From Dyadobacter alkalitolerans DSM 23607 (lineage in GTDB: Bacteria; Bacteroidota; Bacteroidia; Cytophagales; Spirosomataceae): a stretch of 64,000 bases of DNA. The notes beneath the pieces are model-generated. The model ran no database searches, had not been told where the DNA came from, and saw nothing but the letters and a program-made list of their open reading frames with translations. Where the stretch lies: positions 124,001-188,000 of the forward strand of contig NZ_AUAS01000003.1 of the NCBI RefSeq assembly GCF_000428845.1, written 5' to 3'. Below, piece by piece: positions 1-7,234 of this stretch. A program made the position numbers and the translations under genes. How positions within the stretch are numbered: the stretch's first letter is position 1; every line of letters starts with the position of its first letter.

Positions 1-1268
1 TCTCTGAAATTTGTTTCGCTGGATGTTGACCAGGATAATTTTACGCCTTCATTGCCACGCATTCCTGTGAAATCGACTAATGTAACAGGCAACGCTGTTC
101 CTGAGAAAATCCGGTAAACCGCGCTGCCGGTTACTGCATAAATTTCGCCGCGCTGATCTTCGCCGATATCTGTGATGTTGATTACCGTTGAAGTCTGGTA
201 TGTTTTGGTGTTTTCGTTCGCGGAAATTTTGTGGATATCGCCGGAAAAATAATCGGTTCCGATGTACCAGCCATACATCTGCGGGTAAAGTGATCCTCTG
301 TAAACCACACCCCCGATAACAGATTGCCCTCTTTCACCATTGACATAGACATACGCAGGTGCTACATAAGGACCGCCGGTATCACAACCAGTCCTGTCGA
401 CCCCGGGCGTTGCAATGTCGCCCTCAAAACAACGCCACCCGAAATTTGCATTTGCAAGCTGAACCGGCGTTCTATGATTAATTTCTTCCCTGGCTCCTTG
501 TCCCACATCGCCTATCCACGCATCACCGGTGAGCCTGTCGAAGCTCCATCGATATGGATTTCGTAAACCCAATGCATAAACCGCATTGCCATAGGGATTA
601 CTGGTTGGGACCGCGTATTTTACAGGATGAGTATCGGGCACATTTACATCCATTCGTAGAATTTTACCCAGCAAAACGTTTGGATTTTTAGCATTCTGAT
701 TCGGATCGTTGCCGCCGCCGCCATCGCCGACTGATAAATACAGAAACCCGTCCTGACCAAAATGCATTTCTCCTCCATTGTGGTTTGCGTTGGTTGGATG
801 CGGGATTTTCAGGACTTCCAGCCTGGTGTTGGGGTTAACCGCATTATTGCTGGCCGGGCTGGCAGCCGTGTACCGGGCCACCACCAGATCACCCTGAGTG
901 TCGGAATAATAAGTATAAAAGTATCCGTTGGTTTCAAAGTTTGGATGAAAAGCAATGCTTAGCAAACCATCCTCACCGCCCGTACGCACAACCTGACCAT
1001 TCTGGTTCATATTTAAAAAGACAGCAGGCGTCGCACCGGCAACGGGTGCTAGTACTTTAATGGTGCCGGCGCGTTCGGCGATGAAAATGCGGTTGGAGTT
1101 GTCATCAGCGTGCACCAGCTGCATTGCAGCGGTAAGCCCGGTGATAACAGGCGTTTCCGTATCAATGCCGATCTCCGGAGTTTGTGCGAATGTGCTATTC
1201 ATGCTCAGGAGTATCCCCGGAGCCACAAGACATAGTTTCAGAAAGGATTTCAAGTTGAAGTTCTTCAT
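1..1268 (-). CDS. PQQ-dependent sugar dehydrogenase-like secreted protein (3' part cut by window edge)
   Basis: The minus-strand frame opens at the ATG at 1268 and stays open to base 1, so the C-terminus is missing. It begins with a signal peptide (MKNFNLKSFLKLCLVAPG, cleavage after STFAQ). It continues as a six-bladed propeller of the glucose/sorbosone dehydrogenase (GSDH) type, with recognisable stretches such as EDGLLSIAFHP, NHNGGEMHFGQDGFLY, GDGGGGNDP, GLRNPYRWSFD and IGDVGQGAREEIN. These match the PQQ and calcium-binding loops of soluble aldose dehydrogenases. After the propeller a stretch reading LPVTLVDFTG starts, which in Bacteroidota usually leads into a type IX secretion C-terminal region, but that part lies outside the window. 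Periplasmic or secreted sugar oxidation is likely; the substrate cannot be told. Confidence 0.85.
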   Translation of the reverse strand, partial: MKNFNLKSFLKLCLVAPGILLSMNSTFAQTPEIGIDTETPVITGLTAAMQLVHADDNSNRIFIAERAGTIKVLAPVAGATPAVFLNMNQNGQVVRTGGEDGLLSIAFHPNFETNGYFYTYYSDTQGDLVVARYTAASPASNNAVNPNTRLEVLKIPHPTNANHNGGEMHFGQDGFLYLSVGDGGGGNDPNQNAKNPNVLLGKILRMDVNVPDTHPVKYAVPTSNPYGNAVYALGLRNPYRWSFDRLTGDAWIGDVGQGAREEINHRTPVQLANANFGWRCFEGDIATPGVDRTGCDTGGPYVAPAYVYVNGERGQSVIGGVVYRGSLYPQMYGWYIGTDYFSGDIHKISANENTKTYQTSTVINITDIGEDQRGEIYAVTGSAVYRIFSGTALPVTLVDFTGMRGNEGVKLSWSTSSETNFR

Positions 1269-1366
1269 ATAATCCGCAGGATTTAAGTAATATTTCTACA
1301 AAATTGATCGCAATTTTACTACAACATTCATGCCTGTCTTTGCCTGAAAATCCCTGAAAACAAAAA

Positions 1367-1392
1367 GCCGCCTGACATTTAAATCAGGCGGC
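1367..1392 (-). terminator. Intrinsic terminator of purM
   Basis: A 9-bp perfect stem (GCCGCCTGA at 1367-1375, TCAGGCGGC at 1384-1392) with an 8-nt loop lies 27 bases past the purM stop. Read on the minus strand it is followed by TTTTTG. Confidence 0.7.
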
Positions 1393-1418
1393 CTTCATAT
1401 TTAAATGCTTGGTAAATG

Positions 1419-2591
1419 CTAATTATAATAGAATTCACCGAATTCGCTTTTAATTGTCAGTTTTTTGGTATCCGAAGCTTCAACCCTGCCTACGATCTGC
1501 GCATCAATCCCGAATGATTTTGAGATTTCAATAACCCGTTCTGCGTGTTCCCGGGACAGGTAAATTTCAAGCCTATGGCCCATATTGAACACTTTATACA
1601 TTTCCTGCCAGTCGGTTCCGCTTTCTTTCTGGATCATATGAAACAACGGCGGGACCGGAAGCAGGTCATCCTTGATAATGTGAAGGTTATCAACAAAATG
1701 TAGAATTTTTGTCTGAGCGCCGCCACTGCAGTGCACCATGCCATGGATCTTCGTACGCATTTCGTCTAGCAATGCTTTGGCGACCGGCGCGTAAGTCCTT
1801 GTAGGTGAGAGCACAAGTTGCCCTACATTCAATGGCGTACCTGCAACAGGATCGGTCAATTTTTTGGTTCCGCTGTAAATCAGGTCTGCATTTACTTCCG
1901 GGTCAAAGCTTTCCGGATATTTTTCCGCGAGATATTTACCTAAAACATCATGGCGTGCAGAAGTAAGTCCGTTACTGCCCATTCCACCATTATAAACTTC
2001 CTCATAAGTTGCTTGTCCGCAGGATGCCAGCCCAACAATTACATCACCAGCGACAATGTTGGCATTGTCAACTACTTCCGAACGCTTCATTCGCGCAATA
2101 ACCGTGCTGTTAACCGTAACAGTTCTTACCAGATCACCTACGTCAGCGGTTTCTCCGCCGGTGCTGTAAATCTCAACGCCATAGCTGCGCAGCATTTCCA
2201 GAACTTCCTCAGCACCATTGATCACCTCAGCGATCACCTCGCCAGGGATGCGGTTTTTATTGCGGTCAATGGTGGAAGAATACAGCATTGGGCCCGTTGC
2301 GCCTACGCACAAAAGATCGTCCGTATTCATCACAATCGCATCCTGCGCAATACCTTTCCAAACCGAAATATCTCCCGTTTCCTTCCAATAGAGGTAAGCC
2401 AGCGAAGTTTTCGTACCGGCGCCATCGGCATGCATAATGGTGCAATATTCGGGATCGCCCGCCAATGTGTCCGGTACAATTTTGCAAAAAGCTTTTGGAA
2501 AAAGCCCCTTATCTATCTTTTCAATGGCCTTATGTACATCTTCTTTGGAAGCCGAGACACCGCGTTGCAGATAACGGTCGGTATTTTTCAT
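1419..2591 (-). CDS. purM: Phosphoribosylformylglycinamidine cyclo-ligase (AIR synthase)
   Basis: PurM catalyses the ATP-dependent ring closure of FGAM to aminoimidazole ribotide, the fifth step of purine synthesis, in the cytosol. The 390-residue product has the PurM/AIRS fold marks: the DGAGTK loop at residues 56-61, MNTDDLLCVGA at 88-98 (metal and ATP site), GGETADV in the middle, and GGAQTKILHF in the C-terminal half. It is longer than the roughly 345-residue enterobacterial enzyme, which is usual for the Bacteroidota form. The ATG at 2591 is a natural start, with a TAnnTTTG-type promoter element about 25 bases upstream. The gene stands alone, with its own promoter and terminator. Confidence 0.95.
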   Translation of the reverse strand: MKNTDRYLQRGVSASKEDVHKAIEKIDKGLFPKAFCKIVPDTLAGDPEYCTIMHADGAGTKTSLAYLYWKETGDISVWKGIAQDAIVMNTDDLLCVGATGPMLYSSTIDRNKNRIPGEVIAEVINGAEEVLEMLRSYGVEIYSTGGETADVGDLVRTVTVNSTVIARMKRSEVVDNANIVAGDVIVGLASCGQATYEEVYNGGMGSNGLTSARHDVLGKYLAEKYPESFDPEVNADLIYSGTKKLTDPVAGTPLNVGQLVLSPTRTYAPVAKALLDEMRTKIHGMVHCSGGAQTKILHFVDNLHIIKDDLLPVPPLFHMIQKESGTDWQEMYKVFNMGHRLEIYLSREHAERVIEISKSFGIDAQIVGRVEASDTKKLTIKSEFGEFYYN

Positions 2592-2616
2592 TTGAGCGTA
2601 ATTTATTTATTTCGCA

Positions 2617-2624
2617 CAAAAATA
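2617..2624 (-). promoter_or_regulatory. Candidate -7 promoter element of purM
   Basis: On the minus strand this reads TATTTTTG, an exact match to the Bacteroidota -7 consensus TAnnTTTG, 25 bases before the purM ATG. No clear -33 TTTG is seen at the standard spacing, so this is only a candidate. Confidence 0.4.
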
Positions 2625-2660
2625 GGAAAAAAGCCCCTCCCGAATCATTTTCCGTTCTAT

Positions 2661-2790
2661 TTCCAAACGATTTCAAATAATTCAAACGATTTCCATTCAA
2701 TTCCAAACAATTTCGAAAAATTCAAACGATTTCGAAAAATTCAAACGATTTCGAAAATTCAAACGATTTCGAAAATTCAAACGCTTTCCG
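2661..2790. repeat. Seven-unit tandem array of 18-20 bp next to the RAYT gene
   Basis: Seven units follow each other: 2661-2680, 2681-2700, 2701-2720, 2721-2739, 2740-2757, 2758-2775 and a partial 2776-2790. The last full units read TTCAAACGATTTCGAAAA and are identical; units near purM are more diverged. Each core unit contains TTCGAA. The array fills the gap between the purM promoter and the palindrome at the RAYT stop codon. Confidence 0.9.
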
Positions 2791-2807
2791 TTCACTTAAG
2801 TGAACGG
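2788..2807. repeat. REP-like perfect 20-bp palindrome abutting the RAYT stop codon
   Basis: CCGTTCACTTAAGTGAACGG is fully self-complementary and ends one base before the stop codon of the transposase gene (2808-2810). Two other places in the window carry the same outer CCGT/ACGG and CTTAAG core with different but complementary arm bases (20056-20075 and 40907-40926). Confidence 0.85.
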
Positions 2808-3269
2808 CTAACGGCTATTGGGGCGGTTGGGGGATTTGGGATTGGTTGGTTCCCATCCGTATTTCTTCATAAATCGGTCATTTTCTTGCTTGAATGATTT
2901 GGTTCGATGATGCGATTCTTGTTTTCTGATGTAATTTCTTACAATTTCAACATGCCTTTCGCTTACGCTAACCGCCCAATAATCGTCCTGCCATGTGAAT
3001 TTTCTGGTGGTCAATTTGTTTTTATTGATCCAAAAAGACGATTCTCCTTTAATCAATTGCGCCACTTTGCTGATGGTTTGCTCCCTTTCAAGCGCAACTA
3101 AGCAATGAGCATGATCCGTCCATCCATTCACGGAATCAAGGAAAATCCCCTTCTCTCTGGCATTTTCGTACATATGCTCGAAAACTTTCCATCTGATGGA
3201 ATCATTTAAAAACGGGTGTCTATACTTGGTTGCAAAAACCATATGAACCCAAACTCTCGTCCAACTCAT
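2808..3269 (-). CDS. REP-associated tyrosine transposase (RAYT), IS200/IS605 TnpA-like
   Basis: The 153-residue product is a single-domain Y1 HUH nuclease, the family that nicks and rejoins single-stranded DNA at hairpins. Visible marks are the N-terminal strand VWVHMVFATKYRHPFL, the metal-binding DHAHCLV (the HUH motif, here His-Ala-His), and a helix with the likely catalytic tyrosine in VRNYIRKQESHH. Length and motif order fit a full-length protein. No second ORF (TnpB) and no clear IS ends are present. Instead a perfect palindrome directly follows the stop codon and a tandem array follows that, which fits a RAYT that acts on REP-like palindromes rather than an ordinary IS200 copy. This last point is inference. 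Confidence 0.85.
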   Translation of the reverse strand: MSWTRVWVHMVFATKYRHPFLNDSIRWKVFEHMYENAREKGIFLDSVNGWTDHAHCLVALEREQTISKVAQLIKGESSFWINKNKLTTRKFTWQDDYWAVSVSERHVEIVRNYIRKQESHHRTKSFKQENDRFMKKYGWEPTNPKSPNRPNSR

Positions 3270-3377
3270 ATAAATATTGGTTAATATAAATACCCATTAG
3301 ACGGAACATTAACATTTCGGTCACACCAAAAAATTTACCCGTCATTTTTAAAATGACGGTTTCTCCTCAATTGATCT

Positions 3378-3385
3378 TAAATTTG
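3378..3385 (+). promoter_or_regulatory. Candidate -7 promoter element of argH
   Basis: TAAATTTG matches the TAnnTTTG consensus 44 bases before the argH start. No convincing -33 element was found, so confidence is low. Confidence 0.3.
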
Positions 3386-3429
3386 CCCTTTAATCCGATC
3401 TTTTCTCATTTCAAATACATCCTTACATT

Positions 3430-4770
3430 TTGAAACTCTGGCAAAAAGAAAATACGGTTACTTCTGAAAAAATAGAAAAATTCACCGTTGGTCGGGACAG
3501 GGAAATGGACCTGCACCTGGCCGAATATGATGTATTAGGCAATCTGGCGCATGCTAAAATGCTTGAAACCATCGGGCTTTTGACTTCCGATGACCTTGTA
3601 GCATTGGAGCAGGAACTCAAATTAATCCATTCCCAGATTCAGCAAGGCGAATTTTTGATTGAAGAAGGCGTGGAAGATGTGCATTCACAAGTGGAACTGC
3701 AATTAACCCGCAAGCTGGGCGACACAGGCAAAAAAATCCATAGCGGACGCTCGCGCAATGATCAGGTGCTGGTGGATATGAAGTTGTATACGCGTGCCCG
3801 TTTGTTTGAAGTGGTGCAGGCTACGGAAAAGCTTTTTGATGTGCTGGTAAGCCGCTCGGAGGAGCATAAAAATGACCTTTTGCCAGGCTATACGCATTTG
3901 CAGATCGCCATGCCGTCGTCGTTTGGCTTATGGTTTGGCGCTTATGCGGAAGGGTTGATAGATGATGTTATTCAATTAAATGCTGCCTATCGCCTGGCTA
4001 ACCGCAATCCGCTGGGATCGGGGGCGGGATATGGCTCTTCATTTCCTTTGAACCGAACATTAACGACCGAACTTCTCGGCTTCGAGGGCATGCACCATAA
4101 TGTGGTGTATGCGCAAATGAGCCGGGGGCGTACGGAACAGGCCGCATTAACGGCGATCGCTTCACTGGCCGCGACAGTTTCCAGGTTAGCGATGGATGTA
4201 TGCCTTTATAACAGCCAGAATTTCAGCTTTATCATGTTGCCCGACGACCTTACAACCGGAAGCAGCATTATGCCGCACAAAAAAAATCCGGACGTGGCGG
4301 AATTGCTTCGTGCGAAAACAAACCGGATGAAAGCATTGCCGATGGAGGTGACGATGGTTTTGAGCAATCTGCCGTCGGGTTACCATCGGGATATGCAGTT
4401 GTTGAAAGAGATTTTAATGCCTGCTTTTGATGAAATCCTGGATTGCCTGGACATTGCCGCATTCATGCTGGAAAATATGAAAGTGAAGCAAAATCTGTTG
4501 GATGACGCTAAGTATGACTTGCTTTTCAGCGTGGAACGTGTGAATGAGCTCGTGATCAATGGTGTGCCTTTCCGGGATGCTTACCGACAGGTTGGGGCGG
4601 AGATCGGTGACGGAAGTTACATTCCGCCCCGCGAGCTGAAGCACACGCATGAAGGAAGTATCGGCAACCTGCAAACGACTGAAATCCAGCAGCGCATGAA
4701 GCAGGAGATCGCGGCTTTTGGTTACAATAAGGTGACCGCAGCATTGGAAAAGCTATTGCAGAACGGTTAA
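3430..4770 (+). CDS. argH: Argininosuccinate lyase
   Basis: ArgH splits argininosuccinate into arginine and fumarate, the last step of arginine synthesis, in the cytosol. The 446-residue product shows the fumarase/aspartase superfamily signature GSSIMPHKKNPDVAE at about 277-291, with the catalytic serine loop. It also has VEDVHSQVE and GRSRNDQV, typical of ArgH substrate binding. The start is a TTG at 3430; no in-frame ATG lies nearby upstream, and the resulting N-terminus MKLWQKE fits the family. A small redoxin gene begins 12 bases after the stop. argB lies 12 kb away on the other strand, so the arginine genes are not one operon here. Confidence 0.95.
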   Translation: MKLWQKENTVTSEKIEKFTVGRDREMDLHLAEYDVLGNLAHAKMLETIGLLTSDDLVALEQELKLIHSQIQQGEFLIEEGVEDVHSQVELQLTRKLGDTGKKIHSGRSRNDQVLVDMKLYTRARLFEVVQATEKLFDVLVSRSEEHKNDLLPGYTHLQIAMPSSFGLWFGAYAEGLIDDVIQLNAAYRLANRNPLGSGAGYGSSFPLNRTLTTELLGFEGMHHNVVYAQMSRGRTEQAALTAIASLAATVSRLAMDVCLYNSQNFSFIMLPDDLTTGSSIMPHKKNPDVAELLRAKTNRMKALPMEVTMVLSNLPSGYHRDMQLLKEILMPAFDEILDCLDIAAFMLENMKVKQNLLDDAKYDLLFSVERVNELVINGVPFRDAYRQVGAEIGDGSYIPPRELKHTHEGSIGNLQTTEIQQRMKQEIAAFGYNKVTAALEKLLQNG

Positions 4771-4782
4771 CAAAATGAAGGA

Positions 4783-5322
4783 ATGTGGCGAAAGATAAAT
4801 GTGTTGATCCTGGTTTGCCTGCTGGTTTGTTTTGATAAAACCGAAGGAAGGCCCATTCGTGAAAAATTACCCGCAAGACCATTAAAAGTGATCCTCTTTC
4901 TGGATCCCGAATGTCCGGTTACCAATGCGTATATGAGGGAAATAAAGCAAATTTATGCTGATTATAGTGCAAAAGGCGTGAGCTTTGAAGCCTACTTTCC
5001 GATGGAAACCGTTACAGAAAGGGACATTCAGGGATTTTTAAAAAAATACAATGCAACATTCTCTGGCTTTCCGGATCCTGGCATGCGGAAGGCAATGCGT
5101 TACAAAGCAACCGTGATGCCGGAAGTGGTTTTGCTCAATGCAAATGGCCTTGTTGTCTATCAGGGCGCGATTGATAACTGGTTTTATGCATTGGGGAAAA
5201 GTCGTCCGAAAGCGACTGAGTTTTACCTCAGAAATGCACTGGAAGCAACATTGAATGACAATCCGATCATGCAAAGTAAGACGCAGGCCATTGGTTGCCT
5301 GATTAATATGAAGCTGGATTGA
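4783..5322 (+). CDS. Secreted thioredoxin-fold (redoxin) protein
   Basis: A 179-residue protein with an N-terminal signal or anchor (residues 1-20) and one thioredoxin-like domain. The redox motif is DPECPVTN at 41-48: a single cysteine (Cys44) followed by Pro, as in peroxiredoxin-like or one-Cys redoxins, not a CxxC. A second cysteine occurs near the end in IGCLIN (Cys172). A similar GC-ending redoxin is known as the N-terminal part of fused redoxin/cytochrome c/monooxygenase proteins, and a separate protein of that second kind is encoded at 15500-16828. A link is possible but not shown. The gene begins 12 bases after argH, so it may be co-transcribed. The partner and substrate are unknown. 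Confidence 0.7.
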   Translation: MWRKINVLILVCLLVCFDKTEGRPIREKLPARPLKVILFLDPECPVTNAYMREIKQIYADYSAKGVSFEAYFPMETVTERDIQGFLKKYNATFSGFPDPGMRKAMRYKATVMPEVVLLNANGLVVYQGAIDNWFYALGKSRPKATEFYLRNALEATLNDNPIMQSKTQAIGCLINMKLD

Positions 5323-5343
5323 TGACGGACGGGATGTTGTTCC

Positions 5344-5408
5344 ATCCCTCCGGGATTTGCATTTCACAACCCTTTTTATTTGCTACCAATGTTGCGTCGC
5401 GCTGCGAC
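5344..5408. repeat. Probable dispersed non-coding repeat with two small hairpins
   Basis: Between the redoxin gene and the terminator lie two small palindromes: ATCCC-TCC-GGGAT (5344-5356) and GTCGC-GCT-GCGAC (5396-5408). The text around the second (GCTACCAATGTTGCGTCGC) resembles repeats I believe recur in Bacteroidota intergenic regions. It occurs once in this window, so repeat status is an inference. Confidence 0.35.
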
Positions 5409-5447
5409 TTTGTTAAGTATTAATTGAAATGAGCATTTACAAAAAAA

Positions 5448-5467
5448 GGAAGGCCAGGCGGCCTTCC
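5448..5467. terminator. Bidirectional terminator between the redoxin and susD genes
   Basis: An 8-bp stem (GGAAGGCC at 5448-5455, GGCCTTCC at 5460-5467) with a 4-nt loop is flanked by seven A on the left and five T on the right. It can therefore end transcription from both convergent genes. Confidence 0.8.
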
Positions 5468-5501
5468 TTTTTCAATTATAACTAAATCTAAAAATATAAA
5501 A

Positions 5502-7196
5502 TCAAGGCTTATCCCACCAAACACGTCCAGCTGCGCTGGTCAGGTCACCGAAGCCTGGCATGGCTGCCATTGCATCGTAAGCTGCCTTTTTGTTTGCGTA
5601 GTTAGGGTCAGACTGTGAAGGCAATGTAATTGGCGCACGGCGTGGCACTACCAAAGGAACATTCAGATAAGTCAGTTTTGGCAAAGGCACAACGGATTTC
5701 TCGTTAGGGAAACCTGTGCGTTTGTAAAGCGCCCATCCCTCCTGCGGCTGCTTCATGAAGTTCAGATAGCTCTGGCTAGCAATCTGGTCCATTGCTCTTG
5801 CTGTTTCGAACGCAACGCCTGGCTGTGCAAGATATGCAGTGATTTCTGCTGGTGTTGTTGGCGTGTAATCAGTCAATTTTGCATTAACACCAACTTGATT
5901 ATACCATTCCAAAGAGCTTTTTACACCTGCCTCGTACCATGTTTTTGCCGCTGCTGCGCCTGTTGTTTTCAATGCAATTTCAGCACGCATAAAGCAATAC
6001 TCCGCATAAGTGATCACAGGAAGATAAGATTGTCCTGTTCCTGCATTTCCGGCTGCGTCCGCTTTTCCGGTGCTGAACAAGCGAGGCTGGATCAATGACA
6101 ACGTATCTACATTTTCCTTGTTGGAATTGATCACCTTCGGCGTGTAATAACGCTGAACGACCGCAGTTTGCCTTGCTTCATCCGGGCTTGTGAAGCTTCC
6201 CACGTAACGTCTTCCTTCTTTAGTACCGGCAGGAAGTTTTTTCTCAGCAATCAATAGGTTAATGTTGGCCTGAGAATATTCGTTTGGCGTGAAGAACGCG
6301 TCAATACGCGGATCGCGCTTTTCCCACATAAAATCCACCATCGGCTTAGGCGCTCTCAGCTCGTCTGTATTCCAGTTCCCGCCGCCGGCGTCACCTGTGA
6401 ATGTTGCATTTCCGATGAATATCCATGCATCTTCATTGCCAGCCATCATATCTGATGCAGGCTGTGCCAACACTTCTGTAATGATCGCGTTTCCAGCTGC
6501 TGCATCCGCTTTTTGAACACGCATAGCCATTCTCAAACGCAATGCATTCGCTGCTTTGATCCATTTTTGCGGGTCGCCTTTGTAATACTGATCGTAAGCT
6601 CCCAAAGAATATTGAGGAACAGCAGGGGAAACTTTCAATGCAGCAACTGCAGCTTTGATCTCACCGTCCAGACGAGCGAACAATTCCGGTTGCGTGTCAT
6701 ATTTAGGTTGAAGTGTTCCGCCGTAACGTCCCTGGAATGCTTCCGAATACGGAATGCTTCCGTAGATGTCCGATACATAAAACGCATAGTATGCTCTCAG
6801 GATGCGTGCGATCTGGATCATCTGATCGTAGCGTGGCTGCTCCTCAGGTTCCAGCTTACCTACAAGTTGTTCCAGATCGTACAATCTGTCCCCAACACCA
6901 TTGTAAAGCCTTCCGTAACGGTTGGCGAAGTTGTCGAAGTTCAGTGTGAACGATCCCTGGTTTCCGTTCAGCAGTGTGTTGTACTGCATCCAGGGCATAA
7001 TACGACGGTATAGGTCATAGAATGCTTCAAAATCCTGTCCGTGAATACCAGTGGTTGCATTCAGAAACTGGTTCTGAGGCGGAATCTCAGTAAGTGCATC
7101 CGGGTTTTTGTTAATGTCCACAAATGCTTCCTTTTCGCAGGAGGAAAGAAATCCAACGGCGGCTAACAAGAATATTTTACTACTTCTAAATTTCAT
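5502..7196 (-). CDS. SusD/RagB-like nutrient-binding outer-membrane lipoprotein
   Basis: This is the surface lipoprotein that caps a SusC porin and binds the substrate, usually an oligosaccharide or peptide. The ATG at 7196 gives MKFRSSKIFLLAAVGFLSSC, a clean lipoprotein signal with the lipidated cysteine at residue 20. A longer reading from 7238 would overlap the upstream susC stop and bury the signal, so it is rejected. The 564-residue product has SusD-like helical repeats and signatures such as FVDINKNPDA near the N-terminus, ILRAYYAFYVSDIYGSIPYSEA, and YAEYCFMRAEIAL. It most resembles the SusD-like subfamily PF12771. It lies 38 bases after the susC homologue and is certainly co-transcribed with it. 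The substrate cannot be told. Confidence 0.9.
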   Translation of the reverse strand: MKFRSSKIFLLAAVGFLSSCEKEAFVDINKNPDALTEIPPQNQFLNATTGIHGQDFEAFYDLYRRIMPWMQYNTLLNGNQGSFTLNFDNFANRYGRLYNGVGDRLYDLEQLVGKLEPEEQPRYDQMIQIARILRAYYAFYVSDIYGSIPYSEAFQGRYGGTLQPKYDTQPELFARLDGEIKAAVAALKVSPAVPQYSLGAYDQYYKGDPQKWIKAANALRLRMAMRVQKADAAAGNAIITEVLAQPASDMMAGNEDAWIFIGNATFTGDAGGGNWNTDELRAPKPMVDFMWEKRDPRIDAFFTPNEYSQANINLLIAEKKLPAGTKEGRRYVGSFTSPDEARQTAVVQRYYTPKVINSNKENVDTLSLIQPRLFSTGKADAAGNAGTGQSYLPVITYAEYCFMRAEIALKTTGAAAAKTWYEAGVKSSLEWYNQVGVNAKLTDYTPTTPAEITAYLAQPGVAFETARAMDQIASQSYLNFMKQPQEGWALYKRTGFPNEKSVVPLPKLTYLNVPLVVPRRAPITLPSQSDPNYANKKAAYDAMAAMPGFGDLTSAAGRVWWDKP

Positions 7197-7234
7197 AACA
7201 AATTTTATTTTGAATGGGCTGTAATAACTCAGGA

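Noticed and set aside
1950-2897. Long plus-strand frame opposite purM
   Set aside because: It lies antisense to a certain purM gene and its product looks like a reverse-frame shadow, with no domain or signal.
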